From assembly GCA_025559845.1 (NCBI GenBank), contig CP048470.1, positions 472,001-536,000 of the forward strand: 64,000 bases of DNA. Reading direction: 5' to 3'. How positions within the stretch are numbered: position 1 is the first letter of the stretch; the number at the start of each line of letters is the position of its first letter. Source of the stretch: Agrobacterium tumefaciens (lineage in GTDB: Bacteria; Pseudomonadota; Alphaproteobacteria; Rhizobiales; Rhizobiaceae). A model generated the notes under the pieces. It made no database searches and was not told where the DNA came from. It was given only the letters and a program-made list of their open reading frames with translations. Below, in pieces: positions 1 through 8,079 of this stretch. The position numbers were made by a program, and so were the translations under genes.

Positions 1-687
1 CGCGACAAACCCGTCGAGATACGGCAGTCCTGCGTCCCAATAGTTGGGATTACGCTTCAGCTTGACATAGCTACCACGTTTCCATTCCTCGAAGACGAAG
101 GGACCGGTACCGATCGGGGCGTTGCCATTCGGGCTTTCGTTGAAGTTTTCCGACGGATATGCGTGCGCTGGCAGGATCGGCGTCTCACCGCCAGTCAGTG
201 CTCTCAACAGATAAGGCGCGGGCTTTGACAATACGACCACCGCAATATGGGGATCAGGTGTTTCCACATCGGCAATATTGGCGAATGTGATGCGCCCGCG
301 CGGGCCAACCTTCTTGAAGGCAAGCAAGGAGAACTTCACATCCGTGGAGGTGAAATCCTTCCCGTCATGCCATTTCACGCCTTTACGCAGACGGAATGTA
401 TGGCGCAGACCGTCGGCGGAGGTTTCCCAGCTTTCGGCCAGGACCGGATGCGGTTTGAACTCGCTGTCAAAGCGCACCAGACCTTCCAGGATCTTTGTAG
501 AAATCGCTCTGGTGCGCGTATTGCTGTCGGAGAGCGGTACCAGCGTCGTTGGTTCACCAAGACCGGCAAAGGTCACAAGACCGCCCTTTGTCGGCTGCTT
601 GGAGGCGGCAAACGAAACGGATGGGAGCAATGCGGCCCCACCAAATGCCGCCGTCAGAAGCAATGTCTTTCGTCTTGTCAAATCCAT
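1..687 (-). CDS. Peptide-type ABC transporter substrate-binding protein (family 5), 3' end outside window
   Basis: Reading from the ATG at 687 gives 229 codons with no stop before the window edge, so the C-terminal half is missing. The start MDLTRRKTLLLTAAFGG is a twin-arginine/hydrophobic signal peptide, followed by the typical family 5 layout (GGxVxFAGLGEPTTLVPL, then ILEGLVRFD, LAESWETS, FRLRKGVKWHDG, and GPFVFEEWKRG near the edge). It should bind peptides, opines or similar amides in the periplasm; the permease and ATPase genes would lie beyond position 1. An AGAGGAAA ribosome site precedes the ATG. It sits 20 bp after the M20 amidohydrolase and is probably the last visible gene of the operon starting at 5123, suggesting imported substrate is cleaved by that enzyme. 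Substrate is not readable from sequence. Confidence 0.9.
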   Translation of the reverse strand, partial: MDLTRRKTLLLTAAFGGAALLPSVSFAASKQPTKGGLVTFAGLGEPTTLVPLSDSNTRTRAISTKILEGLVRFDSEFKPHPVLAESWETSADGLRHTFRLRKGVKWHDGKDFTSTDVKFSLLAFKKVGPRGRITFANIADVETPDPHIAVVVLSKPAPYLLRALTGGETPILPAHAYPSENFNESPNGNAPIGTGPFVFEEWKRGSYVKLKRNPNYWDAGLPYLDGFVA

Positions 688-707
688 GATTGTTTCCTCT
701 TTGTGTT

Positions 708-1913
708 TTATACCGGAACCGCCGTGAGGCGCTGCTCGATCAGACGCGCAAACAATGTGGCACCCACCGGCAAGATCGCGTCGTCGACAATGAAACCTGG
801 GTTATGCGCAGGAACGTTGCCCGCATGACCAAGCGTGAAAAAGGCACCAGGAGCGTGCTTCAGGAAGTCTGCGAAATCCTCACTGCCCATAAAGCGACCG
901 GGCTCGGTCGAGACGCGCGCGTCGCCCAAGACATCGCGTGCGACCTCCGCAACGATATCGACAGACGCGTCGTCGTTGGTGAGGACCGAGAAAATGTCTC
1001 TGATATCGACATCCGCTATCAGGCCGTGGGCGGCAGCAACATGTTCCGAAATCGTTGCGATCCGCTCGCGGATCGTCGCGCGAACTTGATCGGAAAACGC
1101 CCTCACCGTTCCGGCAATCGACGCCGTTTCTGGTATGACGTTGTAGGCTGAACCAGCCTCGATCCGTGTGATCGACAGGACTGCTGGATCAATCGGCGAA
1201 ACGTTTCGGCTAACGATCGTTTGCAATGTCTGGATGAGTTCGCCGATTGCCGGTACCGGGTCATGGGAGACATCCGGATGTGCGGCATGTGCGCCTTTGC
1301 CCTTCAGCCTGATATCGAAGAAGTCAGCACCGGCGAGAATTGTGCCGGGAGAGACTTTGAGATGATTGGGCGCGGCATGAGAGGAGTTATGCAGTCCATA
1401 AATCTCATCGACGGGAAAGTCCTTGAACAACCCATCGGCGATCATGGCACGCGCACCACCAAGACCTTCTTCCGCAGGCTGAAAGATGAAAACGACCGTG
1501 CCGGCGAAATCGCGAGTTTCGGCCAGATAACGCGCAGCCCCCAAAAGGATCGTCGTGTGCGCATCGTGACCGCAGCCATGAAATTTGCCGGGGTAGATCG
1601 AGGCATAGGGCAAACCCGTATCCTCCGGCATCGGCAGGGCATCCATGTCGGCGCGCAGACCAACCGAGCGATTACCCGCATGTTTTCCACGCAAGATACC
1701 GACCACGCCTGTTTTGCCATATCCGCGATGCACCTCGATACCCCAGGACGCAAGTTTCTCGGCGACGATCCCGGAGGTTCGCACCTCTTCAAAGCCAATT
1801 TCCGGGTGCTGGTGCAGATCGTGACGGATCGACACCAGTTCGGGAATGTAGGTAACAATCCTGTCGATGACTTTCGGTGCTGGGGTGTTTGTGGGGTCTA
1901 CGGCGATGTTCAC
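708..1913 (-). CDS. M20 family metallo-amidohydrolase (hippuricase/N-acyl amino acid amidohydrolase type)
   Basis: 401 aa, the usual length for the M20D hippuricase group. Visible motifs: RHDLHQHPE (residues 30-38), RADMDALP (87-94), HGCGHDAH with the metal-ligand cysteine (112-119) and the acidic pair in FQPAEEG (E148-E149); a lid domain follows in the middle third. These are the di-metal centre and substrate-lid features of enzymes releasing an acid from N-acyl amino acids. No signal peptide, so cytosolic. It lies 92 bp downstream of the flavin monooxygenase and 20 bp upstream of a peptide-type binding protein on the same strand. Inference: it deacylates an amide taken up by that transporter. 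The exact acyl or amino acid group cannot be assigned. Confidence 0.9.
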   Translation of the reverse strand: MNIAVDPTNTPAPKVIDRIVTYIPELVSIRHDLHQHPEIGFEEVRTSGIVAEKLASWGIEVHRGYGKTGVVGILRGKHAGNRSVGLRADMDALPMPEDTGLPYASIYPGKFHGCGHDAHTTILLGAARYLAETRDFAGTVVFIFQPAEEGLGGARAMIADGLFKDFPVDEIYGLHNSSHAAPNHLKVSPGTILAGADFFDIRLKGKGAHAAHPDVSHDPVPAIGELIQTLQTIVSRNVSPIDPAVLSITRIEAGSAYNVIPETASIAGTVRAFSDQVRATIRERIATISEHVAAAHGLIADVDIRDIFSVLTNDDASVDIVAEVARDVLGDARVSTEPGRFMGSEDFADFLKHAPGAFFTLGHAGNVPAHNPGFIVDDAILPVGATLFARLIEQRLTAVPV

Positions 1914-2005
1914 GGCATATCCTTTGGCAATGGAATTCCCTGCCGCTACCGGAGGGTGGCGAGCGATCAGGGACGTTTGATGGTGAAACAGAGGTGGCGA
2001 AGGCG

Positions 2006-3175
2006 TCAGAGCCTTAAGCCGGCCTCTTTCATCAGTGGCAGGATCCGGTCGGCGAAATATTCGAGGTCTTCCCGGAAATCGTAGAAATTGAGCTGAACGC
2101 CGTCGATCCCCGCTTTCTTGAGGCCAATCAACTGTTCAACGACCTGTTCAGGCGAACCGATAATCTCGATATTGCCGCCGAGATTGCGTCCCTGCTTGTG
2201 GCGCGCATCGCCACGTCCCCGCCAGGCATGCGCATCGCTCTCATAATTGTTGGTAGCAAAAGCACGTGTACCCGGCTGTGGCTTTCCTGCCTCGATGGCG
2301 TCAGCATACGCAAAGGCTTCAGCTTCAGTATCACGGCTGACAATTATCGGATTGATGAGTGTCTTGACCTGACGGCCATGTGCTATTGCACGGTTTTTAA
2401 CATTGGCGACATGGGCCGGGAGTGTTTCCAATGCACTATCGATGTGCGCGCCACCAGGCGATGTCACGAAAACCAGGTCGGAATGACGTGCGGCAAAGTC
2501 AATCCCGGCAGGCGAACCCGTCGCAGTTACCAGAGGTGGACGACCAAAGGACGGCTTTGGTGTGATCCAGCCGTTGTTGACCGCCCAGGGATTGAGCTTT
2601 CCTTCGTAGGAGTAGTTTTCGGTTTCACCCCACAATCGGTGCAGCACATCAAACAGTTCACCCGCCATGTCGTAACGTTTGTCGTGTTCGATCCTTTGCC
2701 AACCAAACATCTCATGCTCGATGGCCCGGTGCCCGGTGACGATATTAATGCCCCAACGGCCATTGGCGATGTGATCCAGTGTCGCCCCGTATTTGGCGAG
2801 ATGGAGGGGATGCAAGGGGCCATAAAGGACGTGGATGGTCGAAATTAGCAGGATGCTTTTCGTAACCGCCGCCATAGCACCAAGCGCGATAAAACTGTCG
2901 AGGGAGGAATCACCGTCATAGCCGCCCTTCGGCAGCCATTGCGTGCGACTGAAGGCGATTTCGAAACCCAGCTCCTCAGCGCGTTTGACCAGCTCGACAT
3001 TGTAATCGAATGTCCAGCTATTGCTCGTTGGCAGGCTGGAAAAGTTGATATCCTGCAAATTGAGAAAGAGCCCGAGCATCAACGGCTGTTGTGCAGCACG
3101 GCTTAACGGGCTTTCCTCAAAATCGAACGGTGCCTTCAATTCGAGTGTATCGCTGACCGGCGCTGTCAGTGCCAT
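2006..3175 (-). CDS. LLM class flavin-dependent monooxygenase (SfnG/SsuD-like)
   Basis: 389 aa with the bacterial-luciferase TIM-barrel pattern: FNLQDINFSS near the N-terminus, YNVELVKRAEELGFE, ISTIHVLYGPLHPLHLAKYGATLDHIANGR broken over residues about 105-135, GRWGINIVTG, and the PLVTATGSPAGIDFAARHSDLVF flavin-binding stretch. These enzymes use FMNH2 and O2, often to split C-S bonds of sulfonates or sulfones. The first bases overlap the end of the NmrA-type gene by 10 nt, so the two are translationally coupled, and a DszB-like desulfinase heads the same operon. That context favours a sulfur substrate over the pyrimidine (RutA) reaction. A reduced-flavin supplier is not evident in the window apart from possibly the NmrA-type gene. 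Confidence 0.88.
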   Translation of the reverse strand: MALTAPVSDTLELKAPFDFEESPLSRAAQQPLMLGLFLNLQDINFSSLPTSNSWTFDYNVELVKRAEELGFEIAFSRTQWLPKGGYDGDSSLDSFIALGAMAAVTKSILLISTIHVLYGPLHPLHLAKYGATLDHIANGRWGINIVTGHRAIEHEMFGWQRIEHDKRYDMAGELFDVLHRLWGETENYSYEGKLNPWAVNNGWITPKPSFGRPPLVTATGSPAGIDFAARHSDLVFVTSPGGAHIDSALETLPAHVANVKNRAIAHGRQVKTLINPIIVSRDTEAEAFAYADAIEAGKPQPGTRAFATNNYESDAHAWRGRGDARHKQGRNLGGNIEIIGSPEQVVEQLIGLKKAGIDGVQLNFYDFREDLEYFADRILPLMKEAGLRL

Positions 3176-4074
3176 GATTTTTCTCCCTTCGGATTATGTG
3201 TAGGAATGTCAGCGCCTGCCAGGCGCGCGCTGAGGTAAGCGTCTACGGTTCGCGGTTCGCGGCCGGTGATCCGACGAACGTCATCGCTTAACGAGGACGC
3301 CAAACCTTCGGCGATCAGCACACAGAACTCACCAACCGCCTTTTGCTCAAAGGTGCCAGGGTGTGATGGCAGCGCGGTGTGAACTGTCTGCGACACGCCG
3401 ATCGGGCGATGCAAGATACGCGCGGCAATCCGCCCGATTTCGAGTGCTGTCAGCGCTTTGCCACCCGTCAGGACAAAGGCACCGTTCAACGGTGTCTCTT
3501 TCGTCAATGCCGCAACGGAAACATCCGCGATATCATCCGCATCGATGTAGGAGACGGCGGCACCGGAGTAACGGTCAGGCAAATCCTCCCGGCTGAGAAT
3601 TGCCGCGATTGTGGGCTCAAGTGCGACCTGCATCCACGCATTGGGTCTCAGGATCGTGTGTGCGACACCGCTTTCAGCCAGATGGGCTTCCACCAAGGCG
3701 TGAGCCGATCCGGAAACCGAGCGATCTGCATTTCGTATCGTCCAGTCCGAACCGGATACCTTGACGATACGCTCGATCCCGGCAGAAGCTGCCGCATCAA
3801 CTGCCGCGTTTTGATGTGATGCCAGCGCTTCGCTGATCGGCGACAGCAGAAAGAGTGCATCGATATCAACCAATGCCTCTTTCAAGCTGGGTGGATCCGC
3901 AAAGTCACCTTGAGCGACCTCCACAGCATCGCCCCACAAGCGACGCGCCTCCTCTGGTCTGCGCGTCAGAATGCGCACCTCGGAATTCTTTTTCAGAAGG
4001 CGCTCGACGACGCGTTTTCCGAGTTTGCCTGTCGCTCCTGTGACGAGAATTCTCCGAGCCATGTCCGACCTCAC
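3166..4074 (-). CDS. NmrA-type NAD(P)-binding reductase/isomerase family protein
   Basis: 302 aa Rossmann protein. The dinucleotide motif TGATGKLG is at residues 12-19, followed by a basic patch (RILTRRPEEARR) typical of NADP-preferring atypical SDRs, VEVAQGDFADPPSL, and ALFLLSPISEA. There is no YxxxK active site, as usual for the NmrA/azoreductase-like group. The upstream choice is a GTG at 4074 that forms a GTGA overlap with the stop of the desulfinase gene; an ATG four codons later (4062) is the alternative. Coupled at both ends, it is an integral part of the operon. It may reduce a cofactor or a product for the monooxygenase (inference), or act as a redox sensor as NmrA does. Known members include quinone and aldehyde reductases. 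Confidence 0.85.
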   Translation of the reverse strand: MRSDMARRILVTGATGKLGKRVVERLLKKNSEVRILTRRPEEARRLWGDAVEVAQGDFADPPSLKEALVDIDALFLLSPISEALASHQNAAVDAAASAGIERIVKVSGSDWTIRNADRSVSGSAHALVEAHLAESGVAHTILRPNAWMQVALEPTIAAILSREDLPDRYSGAAVSYIDADDIADVSVAALTKETPLNGAFVLTGGKALTALEIGRIAARILHRPIGVSQTVHTALPSHPGTFEQKAVGEFCVLIAEGLASSLSDDVRRITGREPRTVDAYLSARLAGADIPTHNPKGEKSWH

Positions 4075-5123
4075 AAATCGCGGGGCTGGTGTGCCGCCAA
4101 GGGGCGCGCATCAACCCAATCAAGAACATCGAAATCCGCAGGTATGAAGTGCCACTCCAACAGGAAGTCCTTGAAGTGCGCGATCGCTTCTACCTCTGCC
4201 GGATCGAGAGTGAGGCCAAGGTTTTGACTGACATTCGGACCATTGGCAGCGAGCACCGCATCCTCGCTTACGCCAATTTCACGCGCGATAAACCTGACGG
4301 CGTCGCCGGGATTTTCTTTCGCCCAGCCGGAAACCCGCTGCACCGTGGTAACCAGTTCCGTTACGAGGTCCGGTCGTTCATTTGCAAAAGTCGCATCGAC
4401 CGTGAGTGGTCGCGGAGTGCCGTTGTTGATGCGAATTTTCGGGTCAGGGTGAAATCCCGTCGACACGACAACAAGAGCACCGATAAGGTTGGCGACAGTG
4501 ATACCCTCCGCACCCTTGACGAAAAACGCATCGATGTCACCGCGATTCAGAGCTGCAATTTCCTCCCCATAGGGAAAACGCCTTTTCAGCCCAAGAAACC
4601 GCTCGTCATCTGGACCGAGCAAGACCGGTTCGTTTGCGACGAGGTCGACAAGCTCGACGTTGCTTGTTGTCAGCCCGGAGATCGTCAGTGCTGAGACAAT
4701 GCCCTTTAACGATGTCGCGCGCTGAAAATCGATCGTCTCGTGCGGCCTTCTGGGAAGTCCAACACGCCGCCCCTTCAAATCCGCGCCATTGCGGATACCG
4801 CTCGCGGGCAATGCGATAACAGCCTGAAACTCGTCTGTTCTTGTCAGACCGATCAGGCGTGTCTGACGACCACCCGATCGCGCCCATATTGGTGGAATGC
4901 TACCCCCCTGCCGAAACGACCACTCCAGACTGTGATCAAAATGGCTTTGGCGGATGGAAGGGTCTGCCGCATCGCGTATTGAGGAGACATGGATGGCGTG
5001 GTGAGCGAAGTTTTCCGCGACCCAACCAAGTTGAACTGCGATCGACAACGGCGTCGGCGCAGGACAGCGTGTATACCAGATTGTTTCCGGTTGGAGAGTT
5101 TTGCGTAGTGCCGCCTCGACCAT
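4071..5123 (-). CDS. DszB-like sulfinate desulfinase (usually annotated as a sulfonate-binding protein)
   Basis: 350 aa of periplasmic-binding-protein fold (SsuA/TauA/NMT1 type) but without any signal peptide, so it should stay in the cytosol. By eye it carries the three active-site positions of 2'-hydroxybiphenyl-2-sulfinate desulfinase DszB: Cys20 in YTRCPAPTPL (DszB Cys27), His61 in RQSHF (His60) and Arg71 in FRQGGSIPP (Arg70, followed by the Gly-Gly and Ile-Pro-Pro). The His-Arg spacing of 10 residues is the same as I recall for DszB. The family releases sulfite from an organic sulfinate. It is first in an operon with an NmrA-type reductase and a flavin monooxygenase, which fits oxidation then desulfination of an organosulfur compound. 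A plain sulfonate-binding role is the alternative. The start at 5123 follows a GAGGAT site. Confidence 0.75.
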   Translation of the reverse strand: MVEAALRKTLQPETIWYTRCPAPTPLSIAVQLGWVAENFAHHAIHVSSIRDAADPSIRQSHFDHSLEWSFRQGGSIPPIWARSGGRQTRLIGLTRTDEFQAVIALPASGIRNGADLKGRRVGLPRRPHETIDFQRATSLKGIVSALTISGLTTSNVELVDLVANEPVLLGPDDERFLGLKRRFPYGEEIAALNRGDIDAFFVKGAEGITVANLIGALVVVSTGFHPDPKIRINNGTPRPLTVDATFANERPDLVTELVTTVQRVSGWAKENPGDAVRFIAREIGVSEDAVLAANGPNVSQNLGLTLDPAEVEAIAHFKDFLLEWHFIPADFDVLDWVDARPLAAHQPRDL

Positions 5124-5318
5124 GTCATATCCTCAGTGATGACCATGCGCGATAGGCTATAGGCTTAAAAATATTTTCTATAGATAAAGTGTACTATTTA
5201 AATTGCCCACTGGAGAATTCGGTTCCGCATAGATGGCGCTTAGCATCGTAATCCCGATTCAGCTTCTCGTGTGGAGCATGTGACTGCGTGCAACTGGGAC
5301 TGAAAGAGCGGCTGTATA

Positions 5319-5354
5319 TTGTTTCCGCGATCATATTCAGTATACCATTGGTAT
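5319..5354 (+). promoter_or_regulatory. Promoter and GntR-type operator of the DapA-like gene
   Basis: ATACCATTGGTAT at 5342-5354 is a perfect palindrome around a single central T (arms ATACCA/TGGTAT). It overlaps a possible -10 TATACC (5341-5346) placed 16 nt after TTGTTT (5319-5324). The same ATAC-N5-GTAT core occurs twice in the pxpA/pxpB divergent region (13312-13324 and 13401-13413). Such sites are typical of FCD-class GntR repressors, two of which are encoded in this cluster. The rest of the 5124-5419 gap holds an AT-rich stretch (about 5165-5205) that probably carries the divergent minus-strand promoter of the desulfinase operon; no clear -35/-10 pair could be fixed there. Confidence 0.65.
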
Positions 5355-5419
5355 GTTTATTCGCAGAGCAATCAAATTGCTGCAGACGCAAGTCCCGTCC
5401 GTTCCAGAAGGAGACCACC

Positions 5420-6346
5420 GTGCCATTGATTTCTACGGAGACGAAGGGTGTCTTCGTCATCGCTGTAACGCCCTTTCACGAAGACGGCGCTGTCGATCAC
5501 GAAAGCATCGATCGCATGGTCGACTTTTATTACGAGAAAGGTGCCGATGGCCTGACAATCCTGGGCATGATGGGTGAAGCACCCAAGCTGACACAGGCCG
5601 AATCCATCGAAATAACCCGGCGCACCCTGAAACGTTCACCAGGCAAAGCGGTCGTTGTCGGCGTATCAGCTCCGGGTCTGGCTGCTATCGGTGAACTGAC
5701 CAAGGCTGTTATGGATATGGGGGCAGCGGGCGTCATGGTAGCGCCGCCATCAAACCTGCGGACCGACGAACAGATCATTACCTATTACCGTAATGTCGTT
5801 GAAACCGTCGGGACTGAAGTCCCTCTTGTCCTGCAGGACTTTCCGCTATCGACAGGCGTTCAGATATCCTCAAAAACACTCGGCGTTATTTTTGAAAACC
5901 ACCCCAGCATCGTCATGCTGAAACACGAAGACTGGCCGGGTCTGCAAAAAATAACAGATCTGCGTGAGGCCGAAGCCAGAGGGCGCCGCCGTATCTCGAT
6001 ACTCTGCGGCAACGCCGGCGTCTTCTTGCCGGAAGAAATGCAACGTGGCGCTGACGGTGCGATGACAGGTTTCGCCTACCCGGAGATGATGGTCGATGTC
6101 GTGCGGCTCAGCAACGAGGGCAATCATGACGCCGCACAGGATATGTTCGATGCCTATCTGCCGTTGATGCGCTACGAGCAACAACCGGGCATGGGACTGG
6201 CGATCCGCAAATATGTGCTCGCACAACGTGGTGCGATTGCTAATGCTGCACAACGTCGTCCTGGAGCGGCCCTCAGCCCACGCGCGGCTGACGAAGTTGA
6301 CCGGTTGATTGACCGCCAGACCCGCAGACTTGCCAAGCTTGCCTGA
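5420..6346 (+). CDS. Dihydrodipicolinate synthase/N-acetylneuraminate lyase family aldolase, not a true DapA
   Basis: 308 aa TIM barrel. The GTG at 5420 is chosen because AGAAGGAG ends 7 nt before it and the protein then begins at the usual family N-terminus (KGVFVIAVTPFHEDG); reading further upstream would run through the operator. The Schiff-base lysine is K168 in IVMLKHEDWPG. The conserved GTTGE loop of DapA is LGMMGEAP here, and the catalytic tyrosine position (YNVP in DapA) reads LQDFP (D140), so lysine biosynthesis is unlikely. It probably cleaves or forms a 2-oxo acid adduct with pyruvate or a similar keto acid. It shares the ATAC-N5-GTAT operator with the oxoprolinase/D-amino-acid cluster, which suggests it serves the same pathway. 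Confidence 0.88.
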   Translation: MPLISTETKGVFVIAVTPFHEDGAVDHESIDRMVDFYYEKGADGLTILGMMGEAPKLTQAESIEITRRTLKRSPGKAVVVGVSAPGLAAIGELTKAVMDMGAAGVMVAPPSNLRTDEQIITYYRNVVETVGTEVPLVLQDFPLSTGVQISSKTLGVIFENHPSIVMLKHEDWPGLQKITDLREAEARGRRRISILCGNAGVFLPEEMQRGADGAMTGFAYPEMMVDVVRLSNEGNHDAAQDMFDAYLPLMRYEQQPGMGLAIRKYVLAQRGAIANAAQRRPGAALSPRAADEVDRLIDRQTRRLAKLA

Positions 6347-6367
6347 TTGGCACGAAAGAGGGATGCA

Positions 6368-6399
6368 GAGATAGGCGATGTCTCAACACCGCCTATCTC
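6368..6399. terminator. Inverted repeat between convergent genes, probable terminator
   Basis: GAGATAGGCG (6368-6377) and CGCCTATCTC (6390-6399) form a perfect 10-bp stem with a 12-nt loop between the stops of the DapA-like gene (+) and the VOC gene (-). No long T-run follows on either strand, so efficiency is uncertain. Confidence 0.6.
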
Positions 6400-6412
6400 C
6401 CCCATCTCCATT

Positions 6413-6826
6413 TCATTGAGCAAATACGCCGTCGAAGTCCTTGAAACCCTTGACCTCGATCGGATTGCCGCTCGGATCAAAAAAGAACATCGTGCGCTGT
6501 TCGCCGGGTTCTCCTTCGAACCGCACGACAGGCGGTATGTCAAAGGCAATACCGGCATCTTCGAGGCGTTTTGCCAAAGCAAACCAGTCATCAAGGCGCA
6601 AAATGACACCGAGATGCGGCATCATCACCATATGGTCCCCAACCTTGCCGGTCCGGGTCACTTCGAATGGCTTTCCGAGATGAAGCGAAATTTGATGACC
6701 AAAGAAATCGAAATCAACCCAGGTGTCGGTGGAGCGGCCTTCCTCACAACCCAGCACATCGCCATAGAAGCGGCGAGAAGCATCAAGGTCGGTGACGTGA
6801 TAGGCAAGATGGAACAATGAACGCAT
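6413..6826 (-). CDS. VOC superfamily (glyoxalase/dioxygenase fold) protein
   Basis: 137 aa, the length of a single two-module VOC protein. Features: LFHLAYHVTDLDASRRFY at the N-terminus with H6 and H10 as metal-ligand candidates, a second histidine-bearing strand (HMVMMPHLGV), and the C-terminal FFFDPSGNPIEVKGF with E124 as a further ligand. It resembles small ring-cleaving dioxygenases or lyases rather than glyoxalase I proper. It is the last gene of the minus-strand operon starting at 13283, 44 bp after the M24 hydrolase. Its reaction in the pathway cannot be named. Confidence 0.82.
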   Translation of the reverse strand: MRSLFHLAYHVTDLDASRRFYGDVLGCEEGRSTDTWVDFDFFGHQISLHLGKPFEVTRTGKVGDHMVMMPHLGVILRLDDWFALAKRLEDAGIAFDIPPVVRFEGEPGEQRTMFFFDPSGNPIEVKGFKDFDGVFAQ

Positions 6827-6870
6827 GGCTGTCTTCCTTTGGAGGGTAAAATCAATCCGGACCTGCCGGA

Positions 6871-8079
6871 TTATCGGATGCTCATATCGCGCGGCAGGCT
6901 GGAAAGAGGCTCTATGCCAGTGTCTGTCACGATGACCGTTTCGGATGCGCCAACGGTCCAGACGCCGTAACTGCGCAATGTGGCTGGGAGGTGAAAGACC
7001 ATTCCGGGTTCGATCGATCGCTCAACGCCAGAAAAAAGACTAAGCAGAGCGCCCTCGCCCCAATCAGGTGCAAACGCAATGCCCATGGAGTACCCGATGC
7101 GCTTGCGAAACGCCGCCTTGTAGCCGGCCTCATCGATGATCTTTTGCGCCGCCTCGTGTGGCGCGGAGCACGCGACGCCTGGACGCATGACAGACAATGC
7201 AGCATCCAGCGCTCTCAGGGCGCAATCCATCATCCGTCTCGCCTCGTCAGGCGGGTTGCCGATCCACGCACAGCGCATCAACGCGGCGTGATACCGTGCA
7301 TGGCTCCCAGAAAGCTCGAGAAAGATGGGATCGCCATCTTCGAGCTTTCGCCGCCTCCATGTCATGTGTGGAAGTCCGCTGCGATAGCCGGAGGAAACCA
7401 GGGGCTCCATCGCCATCGTTTCGGAGCCTGCGAGTGTTGCTGCTTCCAGCATCGCTGCCGCAACGGCATTTTCATCCGATCCGAGGCTGCAACACGACAA
7501 TCCGGCCATCAACCCCTTTTCCGCATATTTCGCGGCTGTCCGGATGGCCTGCAATTCGGCAGATGACTTGATGATGCGCAAGGGTGGCAAGACAGCCGAC
7601 CCATCCTCGATTGCGGCAAATCCCGCTTTCTTTGCAATGTCTGCGGCAAACCGCGGTGAGACGAACCAACCATCCAGCTCCATCGCCAGACGACTTGCAC
7701 CAAGGCCACGAAGCACGCGCGAAAGAACCTCTGCCGGATCCTCACCGTCCTGATAGCTAACGATATCGTCGAGCCAGGTGTTGGCGACGGCACCGGGCAT
7801 TTCAAGTTGCCGGACGAGCAGCACCGGCGGCCCGCTTGTCGGCATGATGAAGGCTTGAAACGCAAAATATCCGGCAGTCTGACGACCCGTCAGCCAGTAG
7901 ATATTCTCAGGGCTCGTGACAACAAGGGCGTCAAATCCGGCCTTGTCGATCGCAGCACGCGCCCGTTTCTGCCGCTCAGCAAACTCCGCCGCAGGAAATG
8001 CGGCCTCGCAGCCCTGAAAACCTTTATATTCATGCACTGTCGTCATCGATCCAGGATTGTCCTGCGCCATCTGCCTCAT
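6871..8079 (-). CDS. M24 family hydrolase, creatinase/ectoine-hydrolase (DoeA)-like
   Basis: 402 aa from the ATG at 8079, which overlaps the GntR stop as ATGA; a TTG at 8094 in frame is less likely. N-terminal creatinase domain (ALVVTSPENIYWLTGRQTAGY) and C-terminal pita-bread domain. The five metal ligands of prolidase-type M24 enzymes are not all present: the first Asp is E255 in FLELSG, the second falls in ARYHAALMR without an acid, and the metal His region reads GYSMGIAF. Instead H238 (GLPHMTW), E255 and E380 (GASETVIV) fit the metal-independent active site of creatinase. So it probably opens a ring or C-N bond of a small substrate (creatine, ectoine or a lactam-like compound) rather than acting as a peptidase. 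Confidence 0.82.
   Translation of the reverse strand: MRQMAQDNPGSMTTVHEYKGFQGCEAAFPAAEFAERQKRARAAIDKAGFDALVVTSPENIYWLTGRQTAGYFAFQAFIMPTSGPPVLLVRQLEMPGAVANTWLDDIVSYQDGEDPAEVLSRVLRGLGASRLAMELDGWFVSPRFAADIAKKAGFAAIEDGSAVLPPLRIIKSSAELQAIRTAAKYAEKGLMAGLSCCSLGSDENAVAAAMLEAATLAGSETMAMEPLVSSGYRSGLPHMTWRRRKLEDGDPIFLELSGSHARYHAALMRCAWIGNPPDEARRMMDCALRALDAALSVMRPGVACSAPHEAAQKIIDEAGYKAAFRKRIGYSMGIAFAPDWGEGALLSLFSGVERSIEPGMVFHLPATLRSYGVWTVGASETVIVTDTGIEPLSSLPRDMSIR

Noticed and set aside
1221..2084. A 287-codon plus frame opposite the M20 amidohydrolase
   Set aside because: Antisense to a well-supported enzyme gene and without recognisable domains.
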